64,000 nt of DNA from positions 124,001 through 188,000 of the forward strand of contig DBYY01000001.1 in assembly GCA_002311025.1 (NCBI GenBank). The letters are read 5' to 3'. The DNA comes from Candidatus Proelusimicrobium tauri. Lineage in GTDB: Bacteria; Elusimicrobiota; Elusimicrobia; Elusimicrobiales; Elusimicrobiaceae. The notes beneath the pieces were generated by a model. The model had not been told where the DNA came from. It did no database searches and was given only the letters and a program-made list of their open reading frames with translations. Of the stretch, positions 49,360 through 58,919 are shown piece by piece; the stretch's first letter is position 1; each line of letters starts with the position of its first letter. The translations under genes and the position numbers were made by a program.

Positions 49360-50520
49360 TTATTTTTTTGCTTCGGTTTTAGTTTCTGTTTTTGCTTCTG
49401 TTGCGGTTTCTTTAGCAGGTTCTTTATAGTCAAATTTTATCATAACCTTAACATCTGCTTTCTTTTGTAAGGAAACTAAATATTCTTCCATTGCTTTTTG
49501 CATATTAGCAGCATAAATATATTGTCCGAGTTCATTTTTAATCTGGTCCAAAGTGACATCTTGTTTGGCTTTCTTTTCATTTACGCGGATAATATAATAA
49601 CCGCCGTCCGTTTGTAAAGGTTCGCTGATATCGCCGACATTAACATTGAAGATTTTATCATCAAAATCTTTAGGCATAATGCCTCTGATTAAAATAACTT
49701 CTCCGCCTGTTGCAAGGGGGGTTTTATCATCAGAGTAAAGTTTAATAGCATCAAGCATTGTTATTTTACCGTTTTTAATTTCTTTGCGTATTTTTTTGGC
49801 TTCATTTTCTTTATCTTTTAAAGCATTTTTGGATAAAGTTTTATCTGCCTTAATAAATACGGGGGAAATTTTAATTTGTTCCGCTGTTAATTGGTTTAAT
49901 TTCGCGGCTAAAGGTAAAGCAACGGCAACTCTTTCCTGTCCGATTTTTTGAGCACCTTCTTTATCGCCTTTCATAAGAATTTGTATATCGTCAAAGAGTT
50001 GTTGAACATCTTGCTCGGTTGGCATTTTTGCATTGGCTTTTACAATGCTATCGGCCATTTTTCTGACGGCAAGTTGTTTCTTTGTGTTTTCTTCAAATTG
50101 TTTATAAGTCATGCCTTCTTCTTTTAAGGCAGCATTAAAGGCTTCTTCGGCTTCTTTTTTGCTTCTTTCTTTGCCGGTTTGATCTACGAAGAAGCGCTGC
50201 TTAATAGAATTTATGGCTTCCGTAAGTTCGCTATCTTTTACTTTAATACCTTCTTTTTGCGCAGCCTGAAGCATAAGTTCTTCGGAAATCATTTGGTTTA
50301 GAACTTCTGCTTTAATGGCATTTACGCTATTTTGGTCTTTAAGAACTTGTGGCGCTCTTTGTTCATATTGAGCAAGAACGGCTTTTGTCATTTTATCATA
50401 CTGAGAACTTAAAATAGGCTTACTGTTAACGGTTGCTACGCTTGAATCAACAACTTTAGCATTAGCACTTAAAGCAAGCATTGTTAAAGCGCCCAATAGT
50501 ATAGTTTTATTTATTTTCAT
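49360..50520 (-). CDS. SurA-like periplasmic peptidyl-prolyl isomerase
   Basis: 386 residues. Signal peptide ending near residue 21 ('LSANA'), a SurA-type helical N-domain ('VATVNSKPILSSQYDKM' and 'QMISEELMLQAAQKEGIKV', the typical SurA entry helices), and one PpiC parvulin domain at about residues 235-335 ('DKTPLATGGEVILIRGIMP', 'GDISEPLQTDGGYYIIRVNE'). A Thr/Lys/Ala/Glu-rich tail closes the protein. It would chaperone outer-membrane proteins, such as the giant barrel encoded nearby. It overlaps the lipoprotein PpiC gene by 14 bases. Confidence 0.88.
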   Translation of the reverse strand: MKINKTILLGALTMLALSANAKVVDSSVATVNSKPILSSQYDKMTKAVLAQYEQRAPQVLKDQNSVNAIKAEVLNQMISEELMLQAAQKEGIKVKDSELTEAINSIKQRFFVDQTGKERSKKEAEEAFNAALKEEGMTYKQFEENTKKQLAVRKMADSIVKANAKMPTEQDVQQLFDDIQILMKGDKEGAQKIGQERVAVALPLAAKLNQLTAEQIKISPVFIKADKTLSKNALKDKENEAKKIRKEIKNGKITMLDAIKLYSDDKTPLATGGEVILIRGIMPKDFDDKIFNVNVGDISEPLQTDGGYYIIRVNEKKAKQDVTLDQIKNELGQYIYAANMQKAMEEYLVSLQKKADVKVMIKFDYKEPAKETATEAKTETKTEAKK

Positions 50521-51358
50521 CTTTTACCTCCACTCCATACTTATCCTTAAGAGAATTTAAATAATCATCTAACTTTTGCTTTTCAAGAATAGTTTGTATT
50601 CTTTCTTTTGCTTGGTTATAGGTTAATTTATCTTCTCCCACTTTCATTATTATATGAAATCCTAAGGGGGTTTGTATAAACCCTTGCACTTGCCCGCTGG
50701 CGGAATTGGCTGCCGGCACTTCTATTTCGGGCAAATATTCACCAGGTATAAAAGGTGGCAACGCTCCTTTATTTTGTTTTGCCAAAGGGTCTTTTGAAAA
50801 TCTTACTACTGCTTCTTTAAAACTGTTTTGTGTTTTAGTACTTTTTACCGCGTTCATAACTTGGGCGGCTTCTTGAGGGTCATTTAAGATAATTTGTAAA
50901 ATCTTTATTTCATAAGGATACTTTTTGTAATAATTTTTTATTTCTTCTTCACTTACATAAGTTATTCCTTGACTATACAATTCATCTAGAAGTTTCTTTT
51001 TGAGCAAAAATTCTTTTGCTCTCTTTAATTGTTCTTCCTGTTGCTTAATAAGAGTATTTATTTCCTGTTGATATTCCGGATCTTGTTCTATATTTTTAAA
51101 ACGGGCTTCTTGCTCTAAAAGTTTTTCACTTATCAGATAACTTAAAAAGTTCTGTCTGCCGATAGATGTTGTTATATATTTTTGAAAAACAGGGTCTAAT
51201 TGTTGTGCTTTTTCGTCAAATTCTTCTTGAGTTATTACATAACCGGCAACTTTGGCTAAAGCATTTTCCTGCAGAGGTTGCGTCTGTTCCATAGGAATTT
51301 GCTTTTGCGTACAGGCACAAAGGCAAGTTAAAATACAAATAGATAATATTTTCCTCAT
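50507..51358 (-). CDS. Lipoprotein peptidyl-prolyl isomerase (PpiC type)
   Basis: 283 residues. Lipoprotein signal with lipobox 'LCAC' (Cys at about residue 16). A SurA-like helical N-domain ('GYVITQEEFDEKAQQLDP', 'SYLISEKLLEQEARF') is followed by a PpiC parvulin domain ('FSKDPLAKQNKGALPPFIPG' about residue 190, 'QTPLGFHIIMKVGE' about 238). It is probably membrane-tethered in the periplasm, like PrsA, and works with the soluble SurA-like protein encoded directly downstream. The stop of mfd lies upstream by 9 bases, so mfd and both isomerases are probably one transcript. Confidence 0.88.
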   Translation of the reverse strand: MRKILSICILTCLCACTQKQIPMEQTQPLQENALAKVAGYVITQEEFDEKAQQLDPVFQKYITTSIGRQNFLSYLISEKLLEQEARFKNIEQDPEYQQEINTLIKQQEEQLKRAKEFLLKKKLLDELYSQGITYVSEEEIKNYYKKYPYEIKILQIILNDPQEAAQVMNAVKSTKTQNSFKEAVVRFSKDPLAKQNKGALPPFIPGEYLPEIEVPAANSASGQVQGFIQTPLGFHIIMKVGEDKLTYNQAKERIQTILEKQKLDDYLNSLKDKYGVEVKDENK

Positions 51359-51367
51359 ACTTAAAGT

Positions 51368-54300
51368 TTAGCAGTTTAAATACCTGTTAAGCAAGTCTAA
51401 ATTTTGTTTGGTATTTTTTAAAATATCGTAATTTTGCCCGCTAATGCGCAAGCCATCACCTGCGGGAGAAGATAAAAATTTTATTTCATTTTTAAAAAGT
51501 TGTAAAAGATTTGTTATAGTTTCTGCGGGCATTTTGTAGTTTCTTCTAAAGAAAAAATCGATATGGTCTTTTGTACCTTCAATATGGCGTATATACATTT
51601 TACCTGCCTCAGCGCTTATTTGCATAATTTCAAGCAAGTTCTTTAATTCTTTAGGAGCAGGTCCGCAGATATCTTCCAATTTCTTTAGTAAAGTTTGTTT
51701 TTCTTCGTAAGTCGCTTCCAAAAACTCTTTATAATACTTTAATCTTTCTTCATCATTAGGCAAATAATCCGGCGCGATATAAGCAGGCACTTGCAGATTT
51801 GTTGTGGCATAAAATTTATGTTCTACGGGCTCGCCTTTTAATCTTTTGACCTCATTTGCTACTAAATCACAAAACATACTTAAGCCGACTTCTCCTGCAT
51901 AACCGCTTTGTTTAATGCCTAGCAATTCTCCCGCTCCTCTGATTTCCAAATCTCTCAAAGCAAGTTTAAAACCACTGCCTAGTTGTGTAAATTCCATAAT
52001 GGCCTCAAGGCGTTTTCTTGCTTCGCTTGAAGAATCTTTTCTCTTTTTCGTAATTTTACCGAAGAAGGTATCTAGCGTGTAATTTTGGCTTTCCTGAGCG
52101 CTTAGCAAACCTTTGGGATGTAATAAATAGCAATAGGCTTTATTATCACTTCTGCCGATTCTTCCTCTTAACTGATAAAGTTGTGCCAAACCGAAATCTT
52201 GGGCATCTTCAATAATTAAAGTATTTGCATTTGTTATATCAAGGCCGGATTCTATTATGGTTGAAGCAAGCAATACATCATATTTTTTATTATAAAAATC
52301 CCAAAGGGTTTCTTCCAATTCTTTTTCCGGCATTTGTCCGTGCGCATAAGTAATTTTTACAAGAGGTAGAAGTTTTCTTAAATGGTCAAGTTTTTGTGGC
52401 ATAGTTTCCACGCGGTTATAAACATAAAAAACTTGACCGCCTCTTTCAATTTCCTTATTTATTGCTTGGGCGATAAGGTCATCATCTTGCGGACTTAAAA
52501 TTGTTTTAACCGCCATACGTCCTTGCGGCGGAGTTTGTATTAAGGACATTTGTCTTAAACTTGAAAGAGATTGGTTCAAAGTTCTTGGTATCGGTGTTGC
52601 CGATAGCATTAAAGTATGTACGCCAAGTGCTTTTGCTTTTATTTTTTCTTTTTGTTTTACGCCGAAGCGGTGTTCTTCGTCAATAATACATAAACCGAGT
52701 TTTTTAAAAGAAATATCTTTTGATAAAAGTCTATGGGTGCCTATAACGATATCAACAAGTCCTTTTTTAAGTTCTTGGGCAATTTTTGTTTGCTCTTTTT
52801 TTGTTTGAAAGCGGCACATCATTTTTATATTTATAGGAAAGCCGGCAAAGCGCGAGCAAAAAGTTTGGTAATGCTGCGCGGCAAGAACGGTTGTCGGCAC
52901 AAGAACCAAAACTTGCGTTTGGCTTAAAACCGCTTTTAAGGCAGCACGCATAGCAACTTCCGTTTTACCAAAACCGACATCTCCTATAAGCACTCTATCC
53001 ATCGGCACAGGACTGGTTAAATCGGAGCAAATTTCGGCAATTGCTCTTGTTTGGTCCGGTGTTTGTTCATAGGGGAAGGAATCTTCAAATTCTCTTTCCA
53101 TACGTTCATCTCCGTTTAAAATGGTTGCCTCATTTGCTTTTCTTAAGGCCTCTAAAGTTAAAATTTCTTTAGCGATTTTTTGGGCATTTTCCCTAACGCG
53201 TTTTTTTACTTCCCGCCAGGTATTGGAACTTAAAGAGGATATTTTGGGCGGTTTTCCTTTTACGCCGATATATTTTTGTATTTTTCTAAAATCATTTATG
53301 GGGACATAAAGTTTTTCCCCATGTCTATATTCTATTAACAGGCAATCAAGAGGGGTATTCTCATTCATTAAAGTTTCTATTCCGCCGTATCTTCCGATAC
53401 CGTGTTCTTGGTGAACGATATAATCGCCTATTTGTAAATCTTTAAATTTTATACGTGTTTTGCCGATATCAAAATTTTTTATTAAAGAAGTATTTCTGTA
53501 AGTTCTGTTAAAAACTTCGCTTGAGGTTATAAAGGCCTTTTTTTCTTTTACCTGAACAAAACCTCTTGTCAAAGGAGCAATAACTAAAGGCAATTTGGAA
53601 AGGGTGTTATATTGACTGAAGACATCTTCAAGTCTTTGTTTTTCTCCGAAATTTAGAGTATAAAAAACAATTTTAAAATCTTTTTTTCTTAAATCCGCAC
53701 AATAATTTTCGAGCAAAGTTAAATTGCTGTTAAAACTTTCATTAAGTCTGAAAAAGGAATCTTCTTTACCTAACGGGGAAAGAATTGTTGCTTCTTTAAA
53801 TTCTTTTAAAAAATCTTCACCGGGATTCCAAAAATAATAAGCAAAATCTCTTGTCCAGTTTTTTAAAGAAGAAAAGTTTTCTTTTTGATTAACAGGCAAA
53901 AGGGTAATTTCTTTTAAAGTTTCTTTTGTGTTTTGCGTTTCAATATCAAAAAGAGCAATGCTTGTTATTTTGTTTGCGCTGAAATATAAACGCACAGGAA
54001 AAGTGTTGTTTATTGGAAAGATATCCACCACACTTCCGCGTAAAGCAAATTCGCCTACCTGTTCGGTAAAATCATTTCTTTGATAGCCGTTTTCATTTAG
54101 GAAATCTATTACGCTACTTCTGTTTATAATTTTGTCTGCTTTTAAAGTTAAAAGAGAATTCTTAAAATCTTTTTTGCTGGGGGCCGGCGTAAGTAAGTTC
54201 TTATAAAGGGTACAAATAATTTGTTCTTCTTTTAATAAAAGTTCATTTAAAGCACTGTGAAGGGAATTAGTATCCTCATCAATAGTCAAAACTTTTTGTT

Positions 54301-54442
54301 CTGAAAAACTTTCAAAAGAGGAAGAAAATTCTTCTATTTCTTTTTCTTCATTTACGGCAATAAGCAACTTTTTCTTATTTAAAGAAGAAAGAAAATAAGC
54401 CACCGCTTGGCAGGAAGGTATTTGTAAAGAGTTTTCTTGCAT
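51368..54442 (-). CDS. mfd: Transcription-repair coupling factor
   Basis: 1024 residues, shorter than E. coli Mfd (1148) but with all main parts. Mfd removes stalled RNA polymerase from lesions and recruits UvrA. UvrB-like N-terminal modules, then the RNA-polymerase-interaction domain ('IGDYIVHQEHGIGRYGGI', about residue 335), the RecG-like motor with Walker A 'GDVGFGKTEVAMRA' (about 485-498), 'DEEHRFGVKQKEK' (about 587) and motif VI 'YQLRGRIGRSDNKAYCYLL', and the C-terminal TRCF domain. Upstream PBP1A gene is 15 bases away; both isomerase genes follow. Confidence 0.97.
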   Translation of the reverse strand: MQENSLQIPSCQAVAYFLSSLNKKKLLIAVNEEKEIEEFSSSFESFSEQKVLTIDEDTNSLHSALNELLLKEEQIICTLYKNLLTPAPSKKDFKNSLLTLKADKIINRSSVIDFLNENGYQRNDFTEQVGEFALRGSVVDIFPINNTFPVRLYFSANKITSIALFDIETQNTKETLKEITLLPVNQKENFSSLKNWTRDFAYYFWNPGEDFLKEFKEATILSPLGKEDSFFRLNESFNSNLTLLENYCADLRKKDFKIVFYTLNFGEKQRLEDVFSQYNTLSKLPLVIAPLTRGFVQVKEKKAFITSSEVFNRTYRNTSLIKNFDIGKTRIKFKDLQIGDYIVHQEHGIGRYGGIETLMNENTPLDCLLIEYRHGEKLYVPINDFRKIQKYIGVKGKPPKISSLSSNTWREVKKRVRENAQKIAKEILTLEALRKANEATILNGDERMEREFEDSFPYEQTPDQTRAIAEICSDLTSPVPMDRVLIGDVGFGKTEVAMRAALKAVLSQTQVLVLVPTTVLAAQHYQTFCSRFAGFPINIKMMCRFQTKKEQTKIAQELKKGLVDIVIGTHRLLSKDISFKKLGLCIIDEEHRFGVKQKEKIKAKALGVHTLMLSATPIPRTLNQSLSSLRQMSLIQTPPQGRMAVKTILSPQDDDLIAQAINKEIERGGQVFYVYNRVETMPQKLDHLRKLLPLVKITYAHGQMPEKELEETLWDFYNKKYDVLLASTIIESGLDITNANTLIIEDAQDFGLAQLYQLRGRIGRSDNKAYCYLLHPKGLLSAQESQNYTLDTFFGKITKKRKDSSSEARKRLEAIMEFTQLGSGFKLALRDLEIRGAGELLGIKQSGYAGEVGLSMFCDLVANEVKRLKGEPVEHKFYATTNLQVPAYIAPDYLPNDEERLKYYKEFLEATYEEKQTLLKKLEDICGPAPKELKNLLEIMQISAEAGKMYIRHIEGTKDHIDFFFRRNYKMPAETITNLLQLFKNEIKFLSSPAGDGLRISGQNYDILKNTKQNLDLLNRYLNC

Positions 54443-54457
54443 ATTTTATATAAAGTT

Positions 54458-56575
54458 TTAGAAGGAAAGGGGTTCGGTTCCTTTCTTAAAGGCTTCGGGT
54501 ATTTTATTTCTATCTGACGCGGTTGCAAGTTTGCCGGTTTCGGGATTAACAAAACTGAAGGAAATTCCTTCCGGCACGGCAAAATCCGTAGCAGGTTCAT
54601 CTTTTAAGATTTCCGCAAGTATTGCGCTTGCCCACGGAGCAACAGCACCGCCGCCGGTCCATTTACCCGCTTCCTGTGCGGTGTCATCATCATAACCCAT
54701 CCAAGCACCGCTGGCAATTTGAGGTGTCATAGCAATAAACCAAGTATCCCTGTGGCTTTGGGAAGTTCCCGTTTTAGCGGCAACGGGTCTATTTAAAATA
54801 CGCGCAGCGCCGCCTGTTCCTCTTTGTACAACCCCCTTCATCATATTAATAAGTAAGAAAGCATTTTGGGGGGAGAAGGCTTCCTTTTCATAAGGAATAT
54901 GTTCTTCCAGCGGTCGTCCGTATTGATCTTCCACTCTTTCTATGGCATAAGCGTTAGTTTTGATACCGCCGTTTGCAAAAGTACTCATAGCATTTGTAAG
55001 TTCTTCCAATGTTACAACGGAAACGCCTAGTGCTATGGCGGGTGCTTTAGGCAAATTGGAAGTAATACCTGCTCTTCTTGCTACATCAATAGTTTTATCA
55101 ATACCCACAGCATCAATTAAGTTAATTGCGGCTAGGTTTTTAGAAAGTTCTAATGCCCTTCTTAAAGTTACAAAGCCGGAAGATTTCCCTCCGAAGTTTT
55201 TCGGCGCCCAAACATCAAAATCTTTGCTTAACATAAAAGGCTGCGCGGCAAGTTGTAAAGAGTATTGATCTTTTGCTTCATCAAATACGCGCCAATTTCT
55301 GCCGTCGTAATAAAATACCATTTCCAAATCTTTTATTAAAGAAGAAGGCGTATAACCTTTCTCTAAAGCGGCCATCCAAACAAAAGGTTTAAAGGAAGAA
55401 CCGGGTTGACGTTTTGCCTGGGTTGCGCGGTTAAAGCGAGATTCTTCATAATTTCTTCCGCCTATCATAACGCGTATTGCGCCGGTTTTTACATCACGCA
55501 CATAAAAAGCGCCTTGCAATTTTGGGTATTCCTGCTGTTCCTTTTCTTCTTGTTCGGCAGAGTCTTCTTCTTCTAAATTTTCTTCGCTGGGGGTATCTTC
55601 CTGTACGATTTCAATACCTAGATTTTGGGCTATTTTTAAATCGTATTCGTGGAGTTTTGCGTTCATAATTTCTTCTGCTTTGGCTTGTTTATCAATGTCA
55701 ATAGTGGAATAGATATTTAAACCGCCTTTCCAGAAAGTTTCAACGCCGTATTTAGGTTCTAAAATTCTTCTAACATATTCAATAAAATAAAGACCCGGTT
55801 TATCCGTACTTAAAGAGCGTTTAGGCAAAGGTTCTTCTTTTGCTTTTTGTGCTTCTTCTTTTGTAATAAAACCGGTTTCTACCATGGAGTTAAGAACTAA
55901 GGCTCTTCTTTTTTGAGCCATTTCGGGACTTGCAAAAGGATTATAACGGCTTGGTAGGGGGATAATACCTACAAGCATTGCACTTTCGCCAAGGGTTAAA
56001 TCACTTAAATCCTTATCAAAATATTTTTTTGCGGCTGCTTTTACGCCGTAAGCACCTTCACCCAAATAAATTTCATTTAAGTAAAGTTTCAAGATTTCCT
56101 GTTTACTGAAAAGGGCTTCAATTTGAACAGCAAGAAAAATTTCTCTTATTTTACGGATAATCTTCTTTTCCTTAGTTAAAAAGACTCCTCTGGATAATTG
56201 TTGTGTTAAAGTAGAACCGCCCTGTGCCGCTTTGCCTAAAACAACGTCATTAATCAAAGCACGCAAAATTGCTTTTATGGAAAAACCCGCGTGGTTAAAA
56301 AAGTTTCTGTCTTCCATAGAAATTACGGCATTTTGTATATCAACGGGAATATCTTCCAAAGGGACCATCTGTCTTTTTTCTACGGAAAATTCATAAATTA
56401 ATTTACCGTTTTTGTCAAAGAGTTTACTTGTAAGAGAGGGGGTATATTCTTCAAGTTCATATACAGGTGGCATTTCCGACAAAATAAAATACAAAGCACA
56501 TGCGCTTGTCAAAATAAAAAGTAAAGCGCATCCGATAAAGGAAAAAATGAATAACTTAGACTTTAAAATTTTCAT
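54458..56575 (-). CDS. Penicillin-binding protein 1A (bifunctional)
   Basis: 705 residues. A class A PBP that polymerises and cross-links peptidoglycan. One N-terminal membrane helix (about residues 8-30), a glycosyltransferase domain ('SMEDRNFFNHAGFSIKAILRA', 'QGGSTLTQQLSRG', 'KEILKLYLNEIYLGEGAYGV', each split), and a transpeptidase domain with the SxxK motif in 'PGSSFKPFVW' (about 392), SxN in 'LSKNLAAIN' (about 478) and KTGTS (about 601). An acidic insert rich in Glu (about 325-345) is unusual. It heads the PBP1A-mfd-PpiC-SurA operon, with divergent transcription toward the histidine kinase. Confidence 0.95.
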   Translation of the reverse strand: MKILKSKLFIFSFIGCALLFILTSACALYFILSEMPPVYELEEYTPSLTSKLFDKNGKLIYEFSVEKRQMVPLEDIPVDIQNAVISMEDRNFFNHAGFSIKAILRALINDVVLGKAAQGGSTLTQQLSRGVFLTKEKKIIRKIREIFLAVQIEALFSKQEILKLYLNEIYLGEGAYGVKAAAKKYFDKDLSDLTLGESAMLVGIIPLPSRYNPFASPEMAQKRRALVLNSMVETGFITKEEAQKAKEEPLPKRSLSTDKPGLYFIEYVRRILEPKYGVETFWKGGLNIYSTIDIDKQAKAEEIMNAKLHEYDLKIAQNLGIEIVQEDTPSEENLEEEDSAEQEEKEQQEYPKLQGAFYVRDVKTGAIRVMIGGRNYEESRFNRATQAKRQPGSSFKPFVWMAALEKGYTPSSLIKDLEMVFYYDGRNWRVFDEAKDQYSLQLAAQPFMLSKDFDVWAPKNFGGKSSGFVTLRRALELSKNLAAINLIDAVGIDKTIDVARRAGITSNLPKAPAIALGVSVVTLEELTNAMSTFANGGIKTNAYAIERVEDQYGRPLEEHIPYEKEAFSPQNAFLLINMMKGVVQRGTGGAARILNRPVAAKTGTSQSHRDTWFIAMTPQIASGAWMGYDDDTAQEAGKWTGGGAVAPWASAILAEILKDEPATDFAVPEGISFSFVNPETGKLATASDRNKIPEAFKKGTEPLSF

Positions 56576-56652
56576 CTCTATTTATTATAGCAATTATGAA
56601 AGGCAAAATAAAAATGTTAAAATAATATATAATAAGTAGAGAGAAATATTTT

Positions 56653-57699
56653 ATGTTATATACAAAACCCCAGTTAGAAAAAGATTCCTTTACAGAGATT
56701 ATTCCCAGTGCAAAATATGTCTTTGTTTACCGTTGGTTTAAGGGTGGCAAAGTTGATGTTTTATATGATAACTCTAATGGCAAAATTAAAAAATCTATTC
56801 TTTCTGGGGGTAAGGATATTCATGAAGTATCCCATGCAAAAGCCTTTGAAAATCAAAAAGTTGTTTATACTTGGTTCTTAACTGGAGAAGAAGATACTTC
56901 TTTTTATGAAACAACTTTAATCCCTCTAGAAAAAAAGTTAGGGCAGGTTGAAAGTTTATTTTGTATGGTTAAACAATTACAAAGTATTTGTATTGCCGGT
57001 CAGCACAATAATATTATTGCAGATAATGTCGGGGATAGTTTTTCCCATCTCCTAATGAAAGTTAGGGAAGAAGAAAAACGCCAAATTGCTTCTGCTTTTC
57101 ACGATGAAGTCGGCTCCAATGCTGTTTTACTTAATTCCATAATAAGTATATTAAAGGCGGATCTTGTAGAAGGCAATACAAAAAACATAGCCAAAAGAGT
57201 GCAGGAATTGGAAGATTTAGTCCAAAATATTACCAAGAGGATGCGCAAAATAATAATATCCGTTCGTCCGCCGCAATTAAAGGAAGTCGGTTTAAAATCT
57301 GCCATAAAAGACTTAATAGAGAGCATTGAAACTTCTTCTAAAATAAAAATTGATTTATCTTACGAAATAAATGAAAAAGTAAAAATATCGGAAGAAGTTA
57401 AAATCGTTTTATATCGTTGTGTTCAGGAATCAATAAATAATGTATTCAAGCATGCAAAAGCAAAAAATATATGGGTGTGCTTAAAGGAGAAAAATACCTC
57501 TGTTCTTTTGACAATAAAAGATGACGGAATAGGTTATACCGAAAAGAAATCAAATTCCGTTAAAAATATGGGCTTGCTCGGAATGAGAGAAAGCGCCACC
57601 TATATAGGCGGAACCTTTGATATAAAGGGAAAAAAAGGTAAAGGAACTTTGATAACAGTGCGCTGTCCCAAAATAACTTATATTAGGAAGAGAGTATGA
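56653..57699 (+). CDS. Cytosolic sensor histidine kinase (NarL-partner type)
   Basis: 348 residues with no membrane segment, so a soluble sensor. The N-terminal 110 residues resemble a PAS-like module, though no certain family. A linker helix leads to the HisKA_3 dimerisation domain with His150 in 'IASAFHDEVGSNAVLLNSI'. Next comes a HATPase domain: N-box 'RCVQESINNVFKHAKA', 'IKDDGIGY' and 'MGLLGMRESA'. Its stop overlaps the response-regulator start by 4 bases, and the pair is of the NarX/NarL or DegS/DegU kind. The signal and target genes are unknown. Confidence 0.9.
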   Translation: MLYTKPQLEKDSFTEIIPSAKYVFVYRWFKGGKVDVLYDNSNGKIKKSILSGGKDIHEVSHAKAFENQKVVYTWFLTGEEDTSFYETTLIPLEKKLGQVESLFCMVKQLQSICIAGQHNNIIADNVGDSFSHLLMKVREEEKRQIASAFHDEVGSNAVLLNSIISILKADLVEGNTKNIAKRVQELEDLVQNITKRMRKIIISVRPPQLKEVGLKSAIKDLIESIETSSKIKIDLSYEINEKVKISEEVKIVLYRCVQESINNVFKHAKAKNIWVCLKEKNTSVLLTIKDDGIGYTEKKSNSVKNMGLLGMRESATYIGGTFDIKGKKGKGTLITVRCPKITYIRKRV

Positions 57700-58337
57700 T
57701 AAACATTGCAATAGCAGATGACCATGTAATGGTCCGTAGCGGCATAAAGGCTGCCTTAGAAAGAGCAAATAAGGATATCCAAGTAGTTGCAGAGGTATCT
57801 AACGGCAAGGAATTAATAGAATTGCCAAAAGATTTAAAGGTTGATATTTTTCTCGTAGATATTTCTATGCCTATCTTAAACGGTATAGAAGCGACAAAAA
57901 AATTAAGACGCGTAAGAAAAAATGCCAAAGTCATTATTTTAAGTATGTATGATGATAGAATTTCCGTGGAAAGAGCCATAAGAGCAGGCGCCAGCGGTTT
58001 TGTTATAAAAGTATCTACAATAGAAGAAGTTATAAATGCCATAGAAGATGTGTCAAAGGGCAAGTTTTTCCTTTGTTCCAGTATTTCAAATTATGTCTTT
58101 GAGGGCTTTTTAAACAGAGCAAGCGGCAGAAAAGGTTTACATACCCTTACAGCGAAAGAAAAAGAAATTTTACAACTTGTTGCCGAAGGTTATTCAAGCC
58201 GCAGAATTGCCGAAGAATTTGGCTTGTCTTTAAATACAGTCCATGTTCACAGAAACAATATCATGCATAAACTTAAATTGCACAAGCAAGCAGATTTAAT
58301 ACGTTATGCAATAAAAGAGGGCATTGCGCATATTTAG
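57696..58337 (+). CDS. NarL/FixJ-family response regulator
   Basis: 213 residues. Receiver domain with acidic pair Asp8/Asp9, phospho-acceptor Asp55 ('FLVDISMPILNGIEA') and Lys105 ('FVIKVST'). A LuxR-type helix-turn-helix at the C-terminus: 'LTAKEKEILQLVAEGYSSRRIAEEFG' (split) and 'NTVHVHRNNIMHKL' (about 150-195). It overlaps the kinase gene by 4 bases. The rsmD start codon follows directly after its stop, so the regulator and rsmD are on the same transcript. Confidence 0.96.
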   Translation: MINIAIADDHVMVRSGIKAALERANKDIQVVAEVSNGKELIELPKDLKVDIFLVDISMPILNGIEATKKLRRVRKNAKVIILSMYDDRISVERAIRAGASGFVIKVSTIEEVINAIEDVSKGKFFLCSSISNYVFEGFLNRASGRKGLHTLTAKEKEILQLVAEGYSSRRIAEEFGLSLNTVHVHRNNIMHKLKLHKQADLIRYAIKEGIAHI

Positions 58338-58919
58338 ATGAGAATTATTGCTGGCACAGCGCGCGGACGCAAAATCTTTTCTGTATCAAAGAAATTACCG
58401 GTAAAACCAATTTCGGATAGAATAAAACAATCGGTCTTTGATATATTGCGCCCGCGCATACCGGGCGCTTTTATGCTTGATTTATTTTGCGGCACGGGTA
58501 ATGTTTCTTTAGAGGCAATTTCCCGCGGCGCACAAAAAGTTGTTATGGTTGATTGGGAACTTGCGTGTATAAAAAATGTCAAAAGAAATCTTGTCCATCT
58601 TGGTTTTACGGATAAGGCAGTGGTGTTAAAAGGCGATTTGCTAAAGCCGCTTAAATGGTTAAGTGCTTATACAACGTCGGAAGGTTTTGACATCATTTTT
58701 ATGGGTCCCCCGTATAGAGATATAAAAAATAATCCCTTAAGTTTTACAGAGCCGGTTTTAGCACAAATTTCTCTTTGTAATTTACTTTCAAAACAAGGAG
58801 TTTTGGTTGCCCAACACCATAAAAAAGAAACTTTCAAAGTTCCGGAAAATTTTGAAATTTTCCGAGAAGAAAAATATGGCGATACTCTTGTCCATTTTTT
58901 AAGGCACAAAAATGTTTGA
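58338..58919 (+). CDS. rsmD: RsmD-like 16S rRNA (guanine-N2)-methyltransferase
   Basis: 193 residues. Class I SAM methyltransferase with the RsmD opening 'MRIIAGTARGRKI', 'KPISDRIKQSVFDIL', SAM-binding motif I 'LDLFCGTGNVSLEAISRGA' (about 48-65) and the acidic motif after it. The catalytic motif IV, normally Asp-Pro-Pro-Tyr/Phe in RsmD, reads Gly-Pro-Pro-Tyr (123-126); the codons GGT CCC CCG TAT are clear. RsmD modifies G966 of 16S rRNA. The lost Asp could lower activity or change specificity. Its start follows the regulator stop directly, and it overlaps the nuclease gene by 8 bases. Confidence 0.88.
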   Translation: MRIIAGTARGRKIFSVSKKLPVKPISDRIKQSVFDILRPRIPGAFMLDLFCGTGNVSLEAISRGAQKVVMVDWELACIKNVKRNLVHLGFTDKAVVLKGDLLKPLKWLSAYTTSEGFDIIFMGPPYRDIKNNPLSFTEPVLAQISLCNLLSKQGVLVAQHHKKETFKVPENFEIFREEKYGDTLVHFLRHKNV

